Below, piece by piece: positions 27,955-37,900 of a stretch of DNA of 62,152 nt. This DNA comes from Steroidobacteraceae bacterium (GTDB lineage Bacteria > Pseudomonadota > Gammaproteobacteria > Steroidobacterales > Steroidobacteraceae): contig JANWJS010000003.1 in the NCBI GenBank assembly GCA_025451845.1, positions 1-62,152 of the forward strand, given 5' to 3'. The translations under genes were made by a program, and so were the position numbers. The notes beneath the pieces were generated by a model. The model worked only from the letters and a program-made list of their open reading frames with translations, was not told the origin of the DNA and did not search any database. Numbering within the stretch: the first letter of the stretch is position 1; each line of letters starts with the position of its first letter.

Positions 27955-29043
27955 TCAGGCGCCCCGCCGCTCGGGATAGAGGCCGAGCAGGCCCTCGCGG
28001 CTGGCCGGGCAGACGCCGCGCTCCGTGATGATGCCCGTGACCAAGCGTGCAGGGGTTACGTCGAACGCCAGGTTCAGCGCCGCGCTGCCCGCGGGCACGA
28101 CCCTGACGCTCGTGATGTCGCCGGCGCCGGTGCGGCCGGTCACCTCAGTGACTTCCGCGGCTGAGCGCTGCTCGATCTCGATGTCCCGGCCGTGCTCGAG
28201 ATTCCAGTCGAGGGTGCTGACGGGCAGCGCGGCATAGAACGGCACGTTGTTGTCCTTCGCCGCCAGCGCCTTCAGGTAGGTCCCGATCTTGTTGCAGACA
28301 TCGCCGCACGCAGTGGTGCGGTCGCTGCCCACGATGACGCAATCGACTTCCCCGCGTTGCATGAGCAGGCCGCCGAGGTTGTCGACAATCACCGTGTGCG
28401 GCACGCCGTGCGCGCCAAGCTCATACGCGGTGAGCGCGGCACCTTGGTTTCGGGGCCGCGTCTCGTCCACCCAGACGTGCACCGGGATGCCGGCATTGTG
28501 CGCCATGTAGACTGGCGCGAGCGCCGTACCCCAGTCCACGCACGCCAGCCAACCCGCATTGCAATGCGTCAGGACGTTGATGCGGCGCGTGGGTGACTTC
28601 GCAACCTGGCGGATCAGCTCCAGCCCGTGAGCGCCGATGGACCGGCACTGCTCGACGTCCGCCTCACAAATGTTGCCGGCTTCGCGAAACGCCGCCTCGA
28701 ACCGCTCCGCCGGAGCGAGTTGCGCGATGGCGCTGCGCACGCGCGCCAACGCCCACGCAAGGTTGACCGCGGTCGGACGTGTCGCCCCCAGGATTTTTGT
28801 GGCCTCCTCGATGCGCCGGTCGGAGGCGTCCGTGCGCAGCGCCAACGCAAGCCCGTACGCTGCGGTGGCGCCGATGAGCGGCGCGCCCCGCACGACCATC
28901 GTCTTGATGGCGTGAGCTGCATCCTCGAGCGTCGTGAGATCGAGCGTGACGAGCTCGAATGGCAGCCGCGACTGGTCGATCACCCGCACCGCCCCGGACT
29001 CGAGCGGCCAGATCGTGCGGTAGGGAACGCCTGAGATCTTCAT
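27955..29043 (-). CDS. mtnA: S-methyl-5-thioribose-1-phosphate isomerase
   Basis: MtnA converts methylthioribose-1-phosphate to methylthioribulose-1-phosphate in methionine salvage. The 362-residue product has normal length, the N-terminal VRGAPLIGATAAYGLALAL, the catalytic Cys segment LTHCNAGWLACVDWGTAL and the catalytic Asp segment IVGSDRTTACGDVCNKIGTY. ATG at 29043. No other salvage genes (mtnB, mtnC, mtnD) are in the window. Confidence 0.95.
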   Translation of the reverse strand: MKISGVPYRTIWPLESGAVRVIDQSRLPFELVTLDLTTLEDAAHAIKTMVVRGAPLIGATAAYGLALALRTDASDRRIEEATKILGATRPTAVNLAWALARVRSAIAQLAPAERFEAAFREAGNICEADVEQCRSIGAHGLELIRQVAKSPTRRINVLTHCNAGWLACVDWGTALAPVYMAHNAGIPVHVWVDETRPRNQGAALTAYELGAHGVPHTVIVDNLGGLLMQRGEVDCVIVGSDRTTACGDVCNKIGTYLKALAAKDNNVPFYAALPVSTLDWNLEHGRDIEIEQRSAAEVTEVTGRTGAGDITSVRVVPAGSAALNLAFDVTPARLVTGIITERGVCPASREGLLGLYPERRGA

Positions 29044-29066
29044 AGGCGCAAGGATAGTAATGTGCC

Positions 29067-29086
29067 GGGATGACAGATGTCATCCC
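29067..29086. promoter_or_regulatory. Perfect 20-bp palindrome, candidate operator of the ABC/two-component operon
   Basis: GGGATGACAGATGTCATCCC: two 9-bp arms around a GA centre. The ATGACA/TGTCAT arms resemble binding sites of NarL-type response regulators of the DesR/LiaR kind. It lies 24 bp from the mtnA start and 92 bp before the ABC ATPase gene, whose operon ends with such a regulator. Confidence 0.6.
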
Positions 29087-29177
29087 ACACTGGTGACGGG
29101 CGGCACTGGGACGGCGTGTGCGCGTGCGCGATCCTGCCGCCGCCGCACAGAGATCGCATCGCGGCAGGAGACGAGCC

Positions 29178-30200
29178 ATGTCGATGACCCTCACCCCTCA
29201 CCGCGCGGTAGCGGCGCCGCCGGCCGCCCGGACAGATGCCACAGCAGCAAGTCCCACCCCCGCGAGCTCCGTCGTTACGAGCCCCGTCATTACGACCTCC
29301 GACGCCAAGAGCTCTGTCGCGACGCTGCAAGGTGTCATCAAACGTTACGGCAAGACCGAAGCGTTGCGCGGGCTGGACCTGACGCTGCGCCGCGGTGAAG
29401 TCGCGGCTCTGTTGGGCCCGAACGGCGCCGGCAAGACGACCGCCGTGCGCCTCCTCCTGGGGCTGATCTCGCCGGACGAAGGCCGCGTGTGCGTGCTCGG
29501 GCGGGATCCGCGCACGAGCAGTGCGCGGACCCGGATCGGGGCGATGCTGCAGGTCGCCCGCGTGCCGGAGACGCTGCTCGTGCGCGAGCACATCGCGCTC
29601 TTTCGCAGCTACTACCCGCGTCCTCTGCCGGCAGCCGAGGTCGTCCGCAGCGCCGGCCTGGAGGGTATCGAGAACCGGAAATTCGGCGACCTGTCGGGCG
29701 GACAACGGCAGCGGGTGTTGTTTGCACTCGCGCTCTGCGGCGATCCGGACCTCGTGGTCCTCGATGAGCCCACGGTGGGGATGGACCTCCAGTCGCGCCG
29801 CAGGCTCTGGGACGAGGTACGCGCCCGCGCCGCCTCAGGCAAGTCGGTACTGCTCACGACACACTACCTGGAAGAGGCCGACGCGCTCGCCAGCCGCGTC
29901 GTGGTCATCGACAAGGGCCGAGTCATTCGCGAGGGCACTCCAAGTGAGATCAAGCACGGCGTATCGGGGCGGCGCATCCGCTGTGTGACCCGGCTCGACT
30001 CCGAGCAGGTTCGCGCGCTGCCGTCGGTCCTTTCCGTGCAAGGCGACCGTGACGCCCTCGTCATCTACGCCGACCGTCCCGAGGACGTCGTGCGCCGGCT
30101 GTTACTCGAGGACGATTCCCTGCACGGGCTCGAAGTCTGCGCAGCGCCGCTCGAGGACGCCTTTCTCGCGCTCACCGGCGGCAACACCGCACAGGCCTGA
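29178..30200 (+). CDS. ABC transporter ATP-binding protein
   Basis: ATPase of an ABC-2 type exporter. Walker A GPNGAGKTT, signature LSGGQRQR and Walker B LVVLDEPTVGMD are intact, with a C-terminal domain of about 100 residues after the nucleotide-binding domain. I chose ATG at 29178 because AGGAGA precedes it; the first ~45 residues (Ala/Pro/Thr-rich) are not part of the ATPase fold. First gene of a four-gene unit with permease, histidine kinase and response regulator. Confidence 0.92.
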   Translation: MSMTLTPHRAVAAPPAARTDATAASPTPASSVVTSPVITTSDAKSSVATLQGVIKRYGKTEALRGLDLTLRRGEVAALLGPNGAGKTTAVRLLLGLISPDEGRVCVLGRDPRTSSARTRIGAMLQVARVPETLLVREHIALFRSYYPRPLPAAEVVRSAGLEGIENRKFGDLSGGQRQRVLFALALCGDPDLVVLDEPTVGMDLQSRRRLWDEVRARAASGKSVLLTTHYLEEADALASRVVVIDKGRVIREGTPSEIKHGVSGRRIRCVTRLDSEQVRALPSVLSVQGDRDALVIYADRPEDVVRRLLLEDDSLHGLEVCAAPLEDAFLALTGGNTAQA

Positions 30201-30251
30201 TCCGACACATCGCACCGCACGATCCCAGAATCCTCACCCGGAGCATTCTCA

Positions 30252-31037
30252 ATGAGCGTCAACACTTTTGCCGTCGCGGCGCAGTCCGCCGATCTCCTCT
30301 TCCCGCTGCGCATTCTGCTCAAGGAGACGCAGTATGAGCTCGCCCGCCTGCTGCGCTCGCGCGCCTACTCGCTGTCGGTCATCGGCTTTCCCATCATGTT
30401 CTACCTGATCTTCGGATTGGCCAACCGGGGCAAGCCCGCGGCCCTCTACCTCATCGCCGGTTATACCTGCATGGGCGTCGTCTCGGCCTGCCTGTTCGGA
30501 ATTGGGCTCGTGCTCGCGATGGAGCGGGCGCAGGGTTGGCTCGACCTGAAGCGGGCGAGCCCGATGCCGCGCTTCGCCTACATCGGGGCGAAGATGGTGA
30601 GCAGCGCCGCATTCGGCCTGATCATCGCCACCCTGCTCATCCTGCTCGGTACCACTCTCGGCGGCATCACGGTCTCGGCCACCCAGGCCGCCGCGCTCGC
30701 AGGCGTCGCCATCGCCGGCTCGATCCCCTTCGCCGCCATGGGTTTCCTGATCGCCTACCTCATCCCCCCGAACGCCGGCCCCGGGATCATCAACCTGATC
30801 TACCTGCCGCTCTCCTTCGCTTCAGGCTTCTGGATGCCCGTGAGCATGCTGCCGCACTGGTTGCAGGCCGTGGCACCCGCGCTGCCGAGCTATCACCTGG
30901 CGCAGATCGCCTTCGCGTCAGTCGGGCTCGCTCCGGCCGCCGGGATGGCGCTTCACTGGGCGGTGCTTGGCGGCTTCACGCTGTTGATGCTCGTCGCTGC
31001 CTGGATTACCTTCCTGCGTAGCGAGGCCCAAGCCTGA
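30252..31037 (+). CDS. ABC-2 type exporter permease
   Basis: 261 residues with six hydrophobic segments in the ABC-2 layout, including LLRSRAYSLSVIGFPIMFYLIFGLA-type first helix and the conserved late region PLSFASGFWMPVSMLPHWLQ. It pairs with the ATPase 50 bp upstream; its stop overlaps the kinase start. In such units the exporter usually handles antibiotics, peptides or envelope stress signals. Confidence 0.9.
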   Translation: MSVNTFAVAAQSADLLFPLRILLKETQYELARLLRSRAYSLSVIGFPIMFYLIFGLANRGKPAALYLIAGYTCMGVVSACLFGIGLVLAMERAQGWLDLKRASPMPRFAYIGAKMVSSAAFGLIIATLLILLGTTLGGITVSATQAAALAGVAIAGSIPFAAMGFLIAYLIPPNAGPGIINLIYLPLSFASGFWMPVSMLPHWLQAVAPALPSYHLAQIAFASVGLAPAAGMALHWAVLGGFTLLMLVAAWITFLRSEAQA

Positions 31038-32149
31038 TGATCGACTCCACCCGCCATTCCGGACTGGCCCTGCCCGAAAAAAGCGGCAGGTGGCGGGCCT
31101 GGAACCTCATCTGGCTCATCTACTCCGTCTTCTTCTTCGTCGAGCCGCTGCAAAGCGGGTCGCGGCGCGACTGGCTCGTTTTCGCAGGCGTGTATGTCTG
31201 CTTCCTCGGCGTCTACCTGGCGCTGATTTGGTCGCGCCACCGCCGCACGCGCCTTCTCATGCTGGCGGCCATGGCCATCCTCGGCGCCGCCTACTACCCG
31301 ATGAACCCCAGTGCCGGCGCCACCATGTTCATCTATGTGGCCAGCCTGATGCCGTTTACGGGGGGTTCCTTCTCCCTCGCCGTCGGGACGATCATTGCCG
31401 CTATACTCGCGTCCGGCGCGGAAGGCATCCTGACCCATCAGAATGCCTGGACATGGGGAAGCCTGTCGTTCCTCACCGCTTGCATCGGCGCCGGCAATCT
31501 CATCCAGGCACTGCGCCGCGGCGCCACCGAACGCCTCCTGCGCGCGCAGGAAGAGATCGAGCATCTTGCCAAAGTCGCGGAGCGTGAGCGCATCGCGCGG
31601 GATCTGCATGATGTCCTCGGTCACACTCTGTCGGTCGTCGTGCTCAAATCGGAGCTCGCCGGCAAGCTCATGGGAAGCGACGCCGAGCGCGCGCGCCGCG
31701 AGATCGGCGAGGTCGAGCAGATCGCCCGCCAAGCGCTCGCCGAGGTGCGCGAAGCCATCAGAGGGTATCGCGCCGACGGGCTCTTCGCGGAAATCGCCCG
31801 TGCTCGCCGCACGCTCGATGCGGCGGGCGTGAGCCTGGACTGCCAGGCGGACGGCCTGCGCCTGGAGCCGGCCCAGGAGTCCGTTCTGTCTCTCGTCCTG
31901 CGCGAAGCCGTCACCAATATCCTCCGCCATGCCGGCGCCACCCGCTGTCGCCTCGAAGTCGCGGCGGACGATCGCACGACGATTCTGCGCGTGGAGGACA
32001 ACGGACGCGGTGCCATCGAGCGCGAAGGCAACGGAATCCGCGGGATGCGCGAGCGCCTCGAAGCCCTCGGCGGGCGGCTCGAGATAAACTCCAGGGAGGG
32101 CACGCACCTCATGGCCGAAATCCCACACGGGACGGGTGCGAGAGCATGA
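31037..32149 (+). CDS. Membrane sensor histidine kinase, DesK/LiaS-like
   Basis: Residues 1-155 hold about five membrane helices with almost no external domain, as in DesK-type sensors of membrane state. The HisKA_3 box RDLHDVLGHTLS places the phospho-accepting His at 191; the ATPase part includes REAVTNILRHAGA and DNGRGAIEREGNGIRGMRER. 370 residues. Overlaps permease and response regulator genes at either end, so the unit is translationally coupled. Confidence 0.92.
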   Translation: MIDSTRHSGLALPEKSGRWRAWNLIWLIYSVFFFVEPLQSGSRRDWLVFAGVYVCFLGVYLALIWSRHRRTRLLMLAAMAILGAAYYPMNPSAGATMFIYVASLMPFTGGSFSLAVGTIIAAILASGAEGILTHQNAWTWGSLSFLTACIGAGNLIQALRRGATERLLRAQEEIEHLAKVAERERIARDLHDVLGHTLSVVVLKSELAGKLMGSDAERARREIGEVEQIARQALAEVREAIRGYRADGLFAEIARARRTLDAAGVSLDCQADGLRLEPAQESVLSLVLREAVTNILRHAGATRCRLEVAADDRTTILRVEDNGRGAIEREGNGIRGMRERLEALGGRLEINSREGTHLMAEIPHGTGARA

Positions 32150-32757
32150 GCAAGATTCAGGTCGCCATCGCGGAAGATCAGGCCATGGTGCTGGGGGCGC
32201 TCGCTGCGCTGCTCGAGACGGAACCTGACATCGCCGTCTGCGCGCGTGCAACCAACGGCCGTGCCGCTCTCGCGGCGCTCGCCGCACACAAGCCCAACGT
32301 CCTGGTCACCGACATCGAGATGCCCGAGATGACGGGCCTGACGCTGGCCGGCGAAGTGCGCGACCGCTACCCGGAAGTGCGCGTCATCATCCTGACGACC
32401 TTCGCCCGCCCGGGATATCTGCGGCGAGCCCTCGATGCCGGCGCCAAGGGCTACCTGCTCAAGGACCGGCCCTCCGCGGAGCTCGCCGACGCGGTCCGGC
32501 GCGTGCATCACGGCGAGCGGGTCATCGATCCCGAGCTGGCCGCCGAGGCCTGGAATACGGAGGCTGATCCGCTCACCGAGCGCGAGCGGCAGATCCTCTG
32601 GCGCGCCGGAGAAGGCCGCTCCAGCGCCGAGATCGCCGCCGAGCTGCACCTTTCCGAAGGCACCGTGCGCAACTATCTCTCCGAGGCCATCAGCAAGCTC
32701 GGCGCCGCGAACCGGATAGAAGCCGCCCGGCTGGCACGCGCCCGGGGATGGTTGTAG
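32146..32757 (+). CDS. NarL/DesR-family response regulator
   Basis: 203 residues: receiver domain with acidic pocket (IAEDQ), phospho-acceptor Asp56 in VTDIEMPEMTG and Lys of LLKDRPS, then a LuxR-type helix-turn-helix (LTERERQILWRAGEGRSSAEIAAELHLS is split here only by name; the recognition helix is around residues 165-185). Partner of the kinase just upstream. Its likely target is the palindrome at 29067-29086, giving autoregulation. Confidence 0.93.
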   Translation: MSKIQVAIAEDQAMVLGALAALLETEPDIAVCARATNGRAALAALAAHKPNVLVTDIEMPEMTGLTLAGEVRDRYPEVRVIILTTFARPGYLRRALDAGAKGYLLKDRPSAELADAVRRVHHGERVIDPELAAEAWNTEADPLTERERQILWRAGEGRSSAEIAAELHLSEGTVRNYLSEAISKLGAANRIEAARLARARGWL

Positions 32758-32763
32758 ATACGA

Positions 32764-33300
32764 TCAGCCCGGCGCAGGCTGCGTGAAATCCGTATGGATC
32801 CGCGCGCGAATTCTCTCGCGCAGCTCCGCTGTGATGTCAGTCTGCTCGAGCAGCTCGAGCAGGCGCTTCTTTGACGTGATCTCCCGCCGAGCGAGCTCGC
32901 GTGTGAACACGAGATCCTTCTCGCGGAAAGCTGCGTACTTGGCGATTGCGAGATCGTGGGGTTCCAGACAGAGGCCGCGGACGCCGTCGGTATCTCCAGG
33001 CGGCAGGTTCACGAGCCGGCCTTTCCAGCCCTTGGGCAGAGTAGCCGTGCCAAGATCGACGGCATCGGCATAGTAGCCATACGTCTCGTGAAACTGCGAG
33101 TCAACACCTATGGCGTTGAGCCATTCCGTACGTTCGACGCGCTGGGACGCGATCAGATCCACCTCGAACGAGGTGAGGATCTGATCCGCCACATCGGGGT
33201 ACTTTCCATGGAGCGACTGGCTGCCGACGATGATGAACTGGCTCTCGCCGGTTATGTGCCCGGCAGCACGCAGCACATGATCAACCTGCTGCTTCTTCAT
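32764..33300 (-). CDS. Nucleotidyltransferase-like protein (DUF6036-type), candidate toxin
   Basis: 178 residues resembling the DUF6036 nucleotidyltransferase family: FIIVGSQSLHG as the Gly-Ser motif, followed by SFEVDLIAS as the acidic strand, and late LEPHDLAIAKYAAFREKD, also seen in AbiEii-like proteins. One acidic position differs from the usual DxD. It overlaps the end of an AbrB-type gene by 20 bp, so the two form an antitoxin-then-toxin unit. Toxicity is inference from family and layout. Confidence 0.7.
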   Translation of the reverse strand: MKKQQVDHVLRAAGHITGESQFIIVGSQSLHGKYPDVADQILTSFEVDLIASQRVERTEWLNAIGVDSQFHETYGYYADAVDLGTATLPKGWKGRLVNLPPGDTDGVRGLCLEPHDLAIAKYAAFREKDLVFTRELARREITSKKRLLELLEQTDITAELRERIRARIHTDFTQPAPG

Positions 33301-33721
33301 TGAGCCTCCTCACCTCCTCCTTCGCCAGCAAGCCAACAAAGGGCGCCGATTGGCGCAACCTGACGGCTTCCTCGTCGCGTCCGAGCATCGCCGCGAAAAG
33401 CTGCCCGTCATTGCTTCCCGAAGCGATGCCCTGCCACTCCTCGTAGGCTCGGCCCCAGACGCCTCGATCCTTCCAGCGGTGGAGGTTCGCAAGGATCTGA
33501 GCGCGAATCTCCCGGGTTGTGTGCCGCCGCACCACCGCCAGCGCGATCGAGCGACGTAGCTCGTCGAGTTTCTGGTGCGAAAAGCCCCCACGCCTGGGCG
33601 GACGAATGCTTTGCGCGCTGAGCTCGAGCTCATCTCCCTCGCCGATTTCCCAGGACTCGAGCGTCGCCTTCGGAATCAGGACGCCGAGGGAATTGCCGAC
33701 GCGTCGCACACGGATTTTCAT
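33281..33721 (-). CDS. AbrB/MazE-type DNA-binding protein, candidate antitoxin
   Basis: 146 residues. The N-terminal swapped-hairpin AbrB domain is clear (MKIRVRRVGNSLGVLIPKAT, then WEIGEGDELEL). The C-terminal ~100 residues are helical, including EIRAQILANLHRWKDRGVW, and presumably bind the partner toxin. ATG at 33721 coincides with the predicted transcription start, so the mRNA may lack a leader. An ATAACGCGTTAT palindrome over the promoter suggests autorepression. Confidence 0.72.
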   Translation of the reverse strand: MKIRVRRVGNSLGVLIPKATLESWEIGEGDELELSAQSIRPPRRGGFSHQKLDELRRSIALAVVRRHTTREIRAQILANLHRWKDRGVWGRAYEEWQGIASGSNDGQLFAAMLGRDEEAVRLRQSAPFVGLLAKEEVRRLNEEAAG

Positions 33722-33727
33722 CGCCAG

Positions 33728-33755
33728 ATTATAACGCGTTATTACACACGGTCAA
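33728..33755 (-). promoter_or_regulatory. Strong promoter with overlapping palindromic operator for the toxin-antitoxin pair
   Basis: Minus-strand TTGACC (33755-33750), 16-bp spacer, TATAAT (33733-33728). The perfect 12-bp palindrome ATAACGCGTTAT (33731-33742) overlaps the -10. Seven bases past the -10 is the A of the antitoxin ATG. Confidence 0.7.
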
Positions 33756-33911
33756 CTCCCAATTCGCACAAAGGGCTCTTGGCTGATCCGCTGATCACCC
33801 GCCAGGCTGTGTCAAGGACCGACGCCAGGGAAGCCATACGCCTCGGCAGGAATGCGAGCAGTGCCTTGTGGAGGCTCGTAGGGTCGATGCCACAGGAAGC
33901 GAGAAAAAACC

Positions 33912-34622
33912 TCATGCATTCTGCGCCTCGTACTCATCGTGCCGGCGCCACCACTGGTAGGGCGGGGTTTGCGTCCAGCCGGACGGGGAGTCCTCCCAGC
34001 TCTCCTGCCTGCCGTAGGGCGTCGCCTCCAGGAAGCCCCACACGTTCCCCAGCGCCTCGGTCCCACGACGTGCGGTGAAATAGGTGCGGAACACGTCGCT
34101 GCCGTCTCGCAGGAAGACGCTCAGGCCGTGCCCCTCCTCATCCGCGGTGGTCAGGCCGAAATCGACGTTGAAGGTGTTGTTCGCGGAGGAGACCCACCGG
34201 TGCGGCCATGACATGCGCTTGCGGTAGGCCTCGATGTTGGCGAGGGGCGCACGCGAGACGACCGCGAGGGATACATCGCGCGCTCTGAGGTGCACCGGGG
34301 TGAACTGGCCGATGTTGTCGAGGAACATCGAGCAGCCCGGGCAGCCGGCGGTGGGCCAGCCCGAGACCCTCGGGGAGAACATGAAGTGATAGAGGAGCAG
34401 CTGGCGCCGGCCAGCGAAGAGATCCAGCAGGGTCGGCTGTCCATCGGGACCCTCGAACACATAGCGCTTTTCGATCTTCACCATGGGCAGCCGGCGGCGT
34501 TGGGCGGCAAGGGCGTCTCGGGCACGGGTAAGGGCCTTCTCCTTAGCGAGGAGCGCGGCGCTGGCCTGCCGCCACTCGGCTTCGGAAACGACCTGGGGAA
34601 GGGCCTGGCTGCTCTCGGGCAT
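33912..34622 (-). CDS. DUF899 thioredoxin-fold family protein
   Basis: DUF899 proteins have a thioredoxin-like fold and unclear function. Family marks are LLYHFMFSPRVSGWPTAGCPGCSMFLDN (quoted in part: CPGCSMFLDN carries a CxxC), VSRAPLANIEAYRKRM, and a Trp/Tyr-rich C-terminus (PPYQWWRRHDEY). Start taken as ATG 34622 (MPESSQALPQ); an ATG at 34652 would add ten residues. Stands alone between the toxin-antitoxin pair and the response-regulator remnant. Confidence 0.85.
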   Translation of the reverse strand: MPESSQALPQVVSEAEWRQASAALLAKEKALTRARDALAAQRRRLPMVKIEKRYVFEGPDGQPTLLDLFAGRRQLLLYHFMFSPRVSGWPTAGCPGCSMFLDNIGQFTPVHLRARDVSLAVVSRAPLANIEAYRKRMSWPHRWVSSANNTFNVDFGLTTADEEGHGLSVFLRDGSDVFRTYFTARRGTEALGNVWGFLEATPYGRQESWEDSPSGWTQTPPYQWWRRHDEYEAQNA

Positions 34623-34702
34623 GGTCACACCTGCGGTTTGCGGACACTCCATCCTTAGACGAGCCGTGGCAGCGGATTTCGACAGGCGCCGCGGGGGCGC
34701 GC

Positions 34703-34849
34703 TATGATGTCATCATCATGGATCGCATGCTGCCGGGCAACATTGACGGGCTCGCCATCCTCGATGCGCTGCGCAAGGCGGACACTCACACCCCCATCCT
34801 CATCCTCAGCGCGCCCGGTGACGTCGACGAGCAGATCCGGGGCCTTCGA
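34703..34849 (+). pseudogene. Remnant of an OmpR-type response regulator receiver domain
   Basis: The frame reads YDVIIMDRMLPGNIDGLAIL, then DALRKADTHTPILILSA and GDVDEQIRGLR, the central 49 residues of a receiver domain including the phospho-acceptor Asp. It lacks the N-terminal acidic pocket, and after 34849 the frame continues into unrelated Pro-rich sequence to a stop at 34945. There is no DNA-binding domain. Its place directly before an RND pump suggests it is what is left of the pump's regulatory operon. Confidence 0.75.
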
Positions 34850-34993
34850 CGTGCACATCAGGCGGCCGCGGTGCCCGAGCAGCCCCGTACCGGCCCCGAC
34901 CCCGACCCCGGCGCCGCGCGGCACGACATCGAGATCACTGCCTGAAAAGGCACCCGCACCGCGCTGGTCCGCCGCGCGCCCAGGAGTCGAGAA

Positions 34994-37900
34994 GTGCCAA
35001 GCTTCTTCATTGAGCGCCCGGTTTTCGCGTGGGTGATCGCTATCCTCCTCATCCTGTTCGGCGGCATCGCGCTGCGCTCGATGGGCGTCGACTCGTATCC
35101 CGACATCGCGCCGCCGCAGGTGACGGTCACCGCCAACTATCCGGGCGCGAGCGCCGCGACGATGGAATCGACCGTCACCCAGGTCATCGAGCAGCAGCTC
35201 ACCGGCATCGACAACCTGCTCTATTTCAGCTCGACCTCGGGCTCCAACGGCCAGACGGTCATCACCCTCACTTTCGCCACCGGGACCAACCCTGATATCG
35301 CGGCGGTCCAGGTCCAGAACAAAGTCAACCTGGCACAGCCGCTGCTGCCGGCCGAAGTGGCGCGCCAGGGCATCACGGTCGCCAAGGCGAGCCCCGACAT
35401 CCTGCTCTTCATCGGCTTGGAATCGAGCAATCCCGCGGTCGACGGCGCCCAGCTCAGCGACATCCTGGCTTCGCAGATCCTGCCCGAGATCGCGCGCATC
35501 GACGGCGTCGGCAACACCTTCCTGCTCGGTTCCGAGTACGCCGTGCGCATTTGGCTCGATCCGGCCAAGCTGCAGGCCTATGGCCTGTCGACGACCCAGG
35601 TGCTCAACGCGGTGGAGGCGCAGAACGCGCAGTTCGCCACCGGCGCGATCGGCGCGGATCCGGCGATCAAGGGCCAGGAGTTCACCGCCACGGTCTCGGG
35701 CGACAAGCTGTTCACCTCGCTGCGGCAGTTCCGCGACGTCATTTTGCGCGCCAACGGCAACGGCAGCGTGGTGACCCTGGGTGACATCGCCCGCATCTCC
35801 TTCGGCCCCCAAAACTACGGCCAGGCGGCGGTGTTCAACGGCAAGCCGGCAGGGGGCCTCGGCGTATTCCTGTCTCCCGGCGTCAACGCACTGGCGGTGG
35901 CCGACGCCGTGAAGGCCGAGATGGCCTCGCTCGCGCGCAGCCTGCCGCCAGGCGTGCAGTGGAGCGTTCCGTACGATACGACACCCTTCATCACTGCCTC
36001 GATCCACGAGGTCCTGATGACGCTCGGCGAAGCCATCGTGCTGGTGTTCCTGGTGATGCTGGTATTCCTGCAGAACCTGCGCGCCACCCTGATCCCGACC
36101 CTGGTGATCCCGGTCGCGCTCCTCGGCACCTTCATCGGGCTGGCGGTGCTGCACTACTCGGTGAACCAGCTCACGCTGTTCGGCATGGTGCTGGCCATCG
36201 GCATCGTCGTCGACGATGCGATCGTCGTCATCGAGAATGTCGAGCGCATCATGACGGCGGAGCACCTCGAGCCGCACGCCGCGACACGCAAGGCAATGAA
36301 ACAAATCACCGGCGCCATCATCGCGATTACCGTGGTGTTGACCGCGGTGTTCGTGCCGTCGGCGTTGCAGCCAGGCGCCACGGGAGTCATCTATGCGCAG
36401 TTCGCGCTGACCATCGCCTTGTCGATGGCGATTTCCGCGTTCCTCGCTCTGTCGTTTACGCCGGCGCTGTGCGCCGCGCTGCTGCGGCCGGAGCGCCATG
36501 AAGGCAGGCACCTGCTGTTTCGCTGGTTCGATCGAGCCTTCAACAACACCGCGCACGCGTACCAGGGACATGTCGGCAGAGCCGTGCGGCACGCGCCGCG
36601 CTGGATGATCCTCTTCACCCTGGTGGCGCTACTGTCCGGCTTCCTCTACCTGCGCATGCCGACCAGCTTCGTCCCTGACGAGGACCAGGGCTTCCTGCTG
36701 GCGCTGGTCACTCTGCCCCCCGATGCGACCCTGCAGCGCACCGATCGGGTAATGAGCGAGATACGATCGAAACTGCAGCACAGCCCGCTGGGCAAGGACA
36801 TCAGCGGCGTCTTCCAGCCGGAAGGCTTCAGCTTCGTCGGCACCAGCGAAAACGTCGGCATAGTCTTCATCAAGCTGACCGACTGGAGCAAGCGCTCGCA
36901 GACGGCGATGCAGTTGATCCCGCAGGTCAACCACCTGCTGGGGACGATTTCCGGTGCGCAGATTTTCGCCGTCAACCTGCCGACGATCCGCGGCCTGAGC
37001 CGCTTCGGCGGCATCGATCTGTACCTGCTGGCGCGGGCCGGGCAGTCGCACCAGCAGCTCGACAGCGCCGGGAAGACCCTGGTCGCCGAGGCAGCCCGTG
37101 ATCCGATGCTCTACCAAGTGCGCGAGAATGCTCTGCCCAGCGCATCGCAGCTCGACATTTCCGTCAACCGCAAGCAAGCGGCGTCAATGGGTCTATCGCT
37201 GAGTGATGTCTACGCCACCGTCGACGCGGAGATCGCACCCTTGTACATCGATCAGATGTCATCCGGCGGCCGCATCAAGCGGGTCTACATCCAGGACGAG
37301 CCGAAATACCGCATGGACCCCGACGCCTTGCATCAACTTTACACGCCATCGGCCGATTTGCCGCTCAACTCCTCCCGCAGCGGCGCGCCGGGGACGAGCT
37401 CGCCAACGGGCCCGGATGACATGATTCCGCTCTCGAGCGTGATCGACGCGAAGTGGACCGTCGGGCCCGCCGTGCAGCAGCGCTACGACGGCTATCCAGC
37501 GCTCGAGATCGTAGGCAACCCCGGACCCGGATTTACGACGGGGCAGGCCATGGGCAGCGTGCAGCACATCATCGGCAAATCGCTGCCACCCGGCTACAGC
37601 GCGGATTGGACCGGCCAATCGTACCAGGAGCTGCTCTCGGGGAACTCCGCGCCGGAGCTGATGGGCCTCTCCATCCTCGTCGTGTTCCTCGGCCTCGCGG
37701 CGCTCTATGAAAGCTGGTCGGTCCCCGTCGCCGTGCTCCTCGTGGTGCCGCTCGGTCTGCTCGGCATGATCACCTTCTGCATGTTGACTCATGTTCCGAA
37801 CGACATCTATTTCAAGATCGGTCTCGTCACGGTCATCGGCCTGGCCGCGAAGAACGCCATCCTGATCGTCGAGTTCGCGGTGCAGAGCCAGGCCGCCGGC

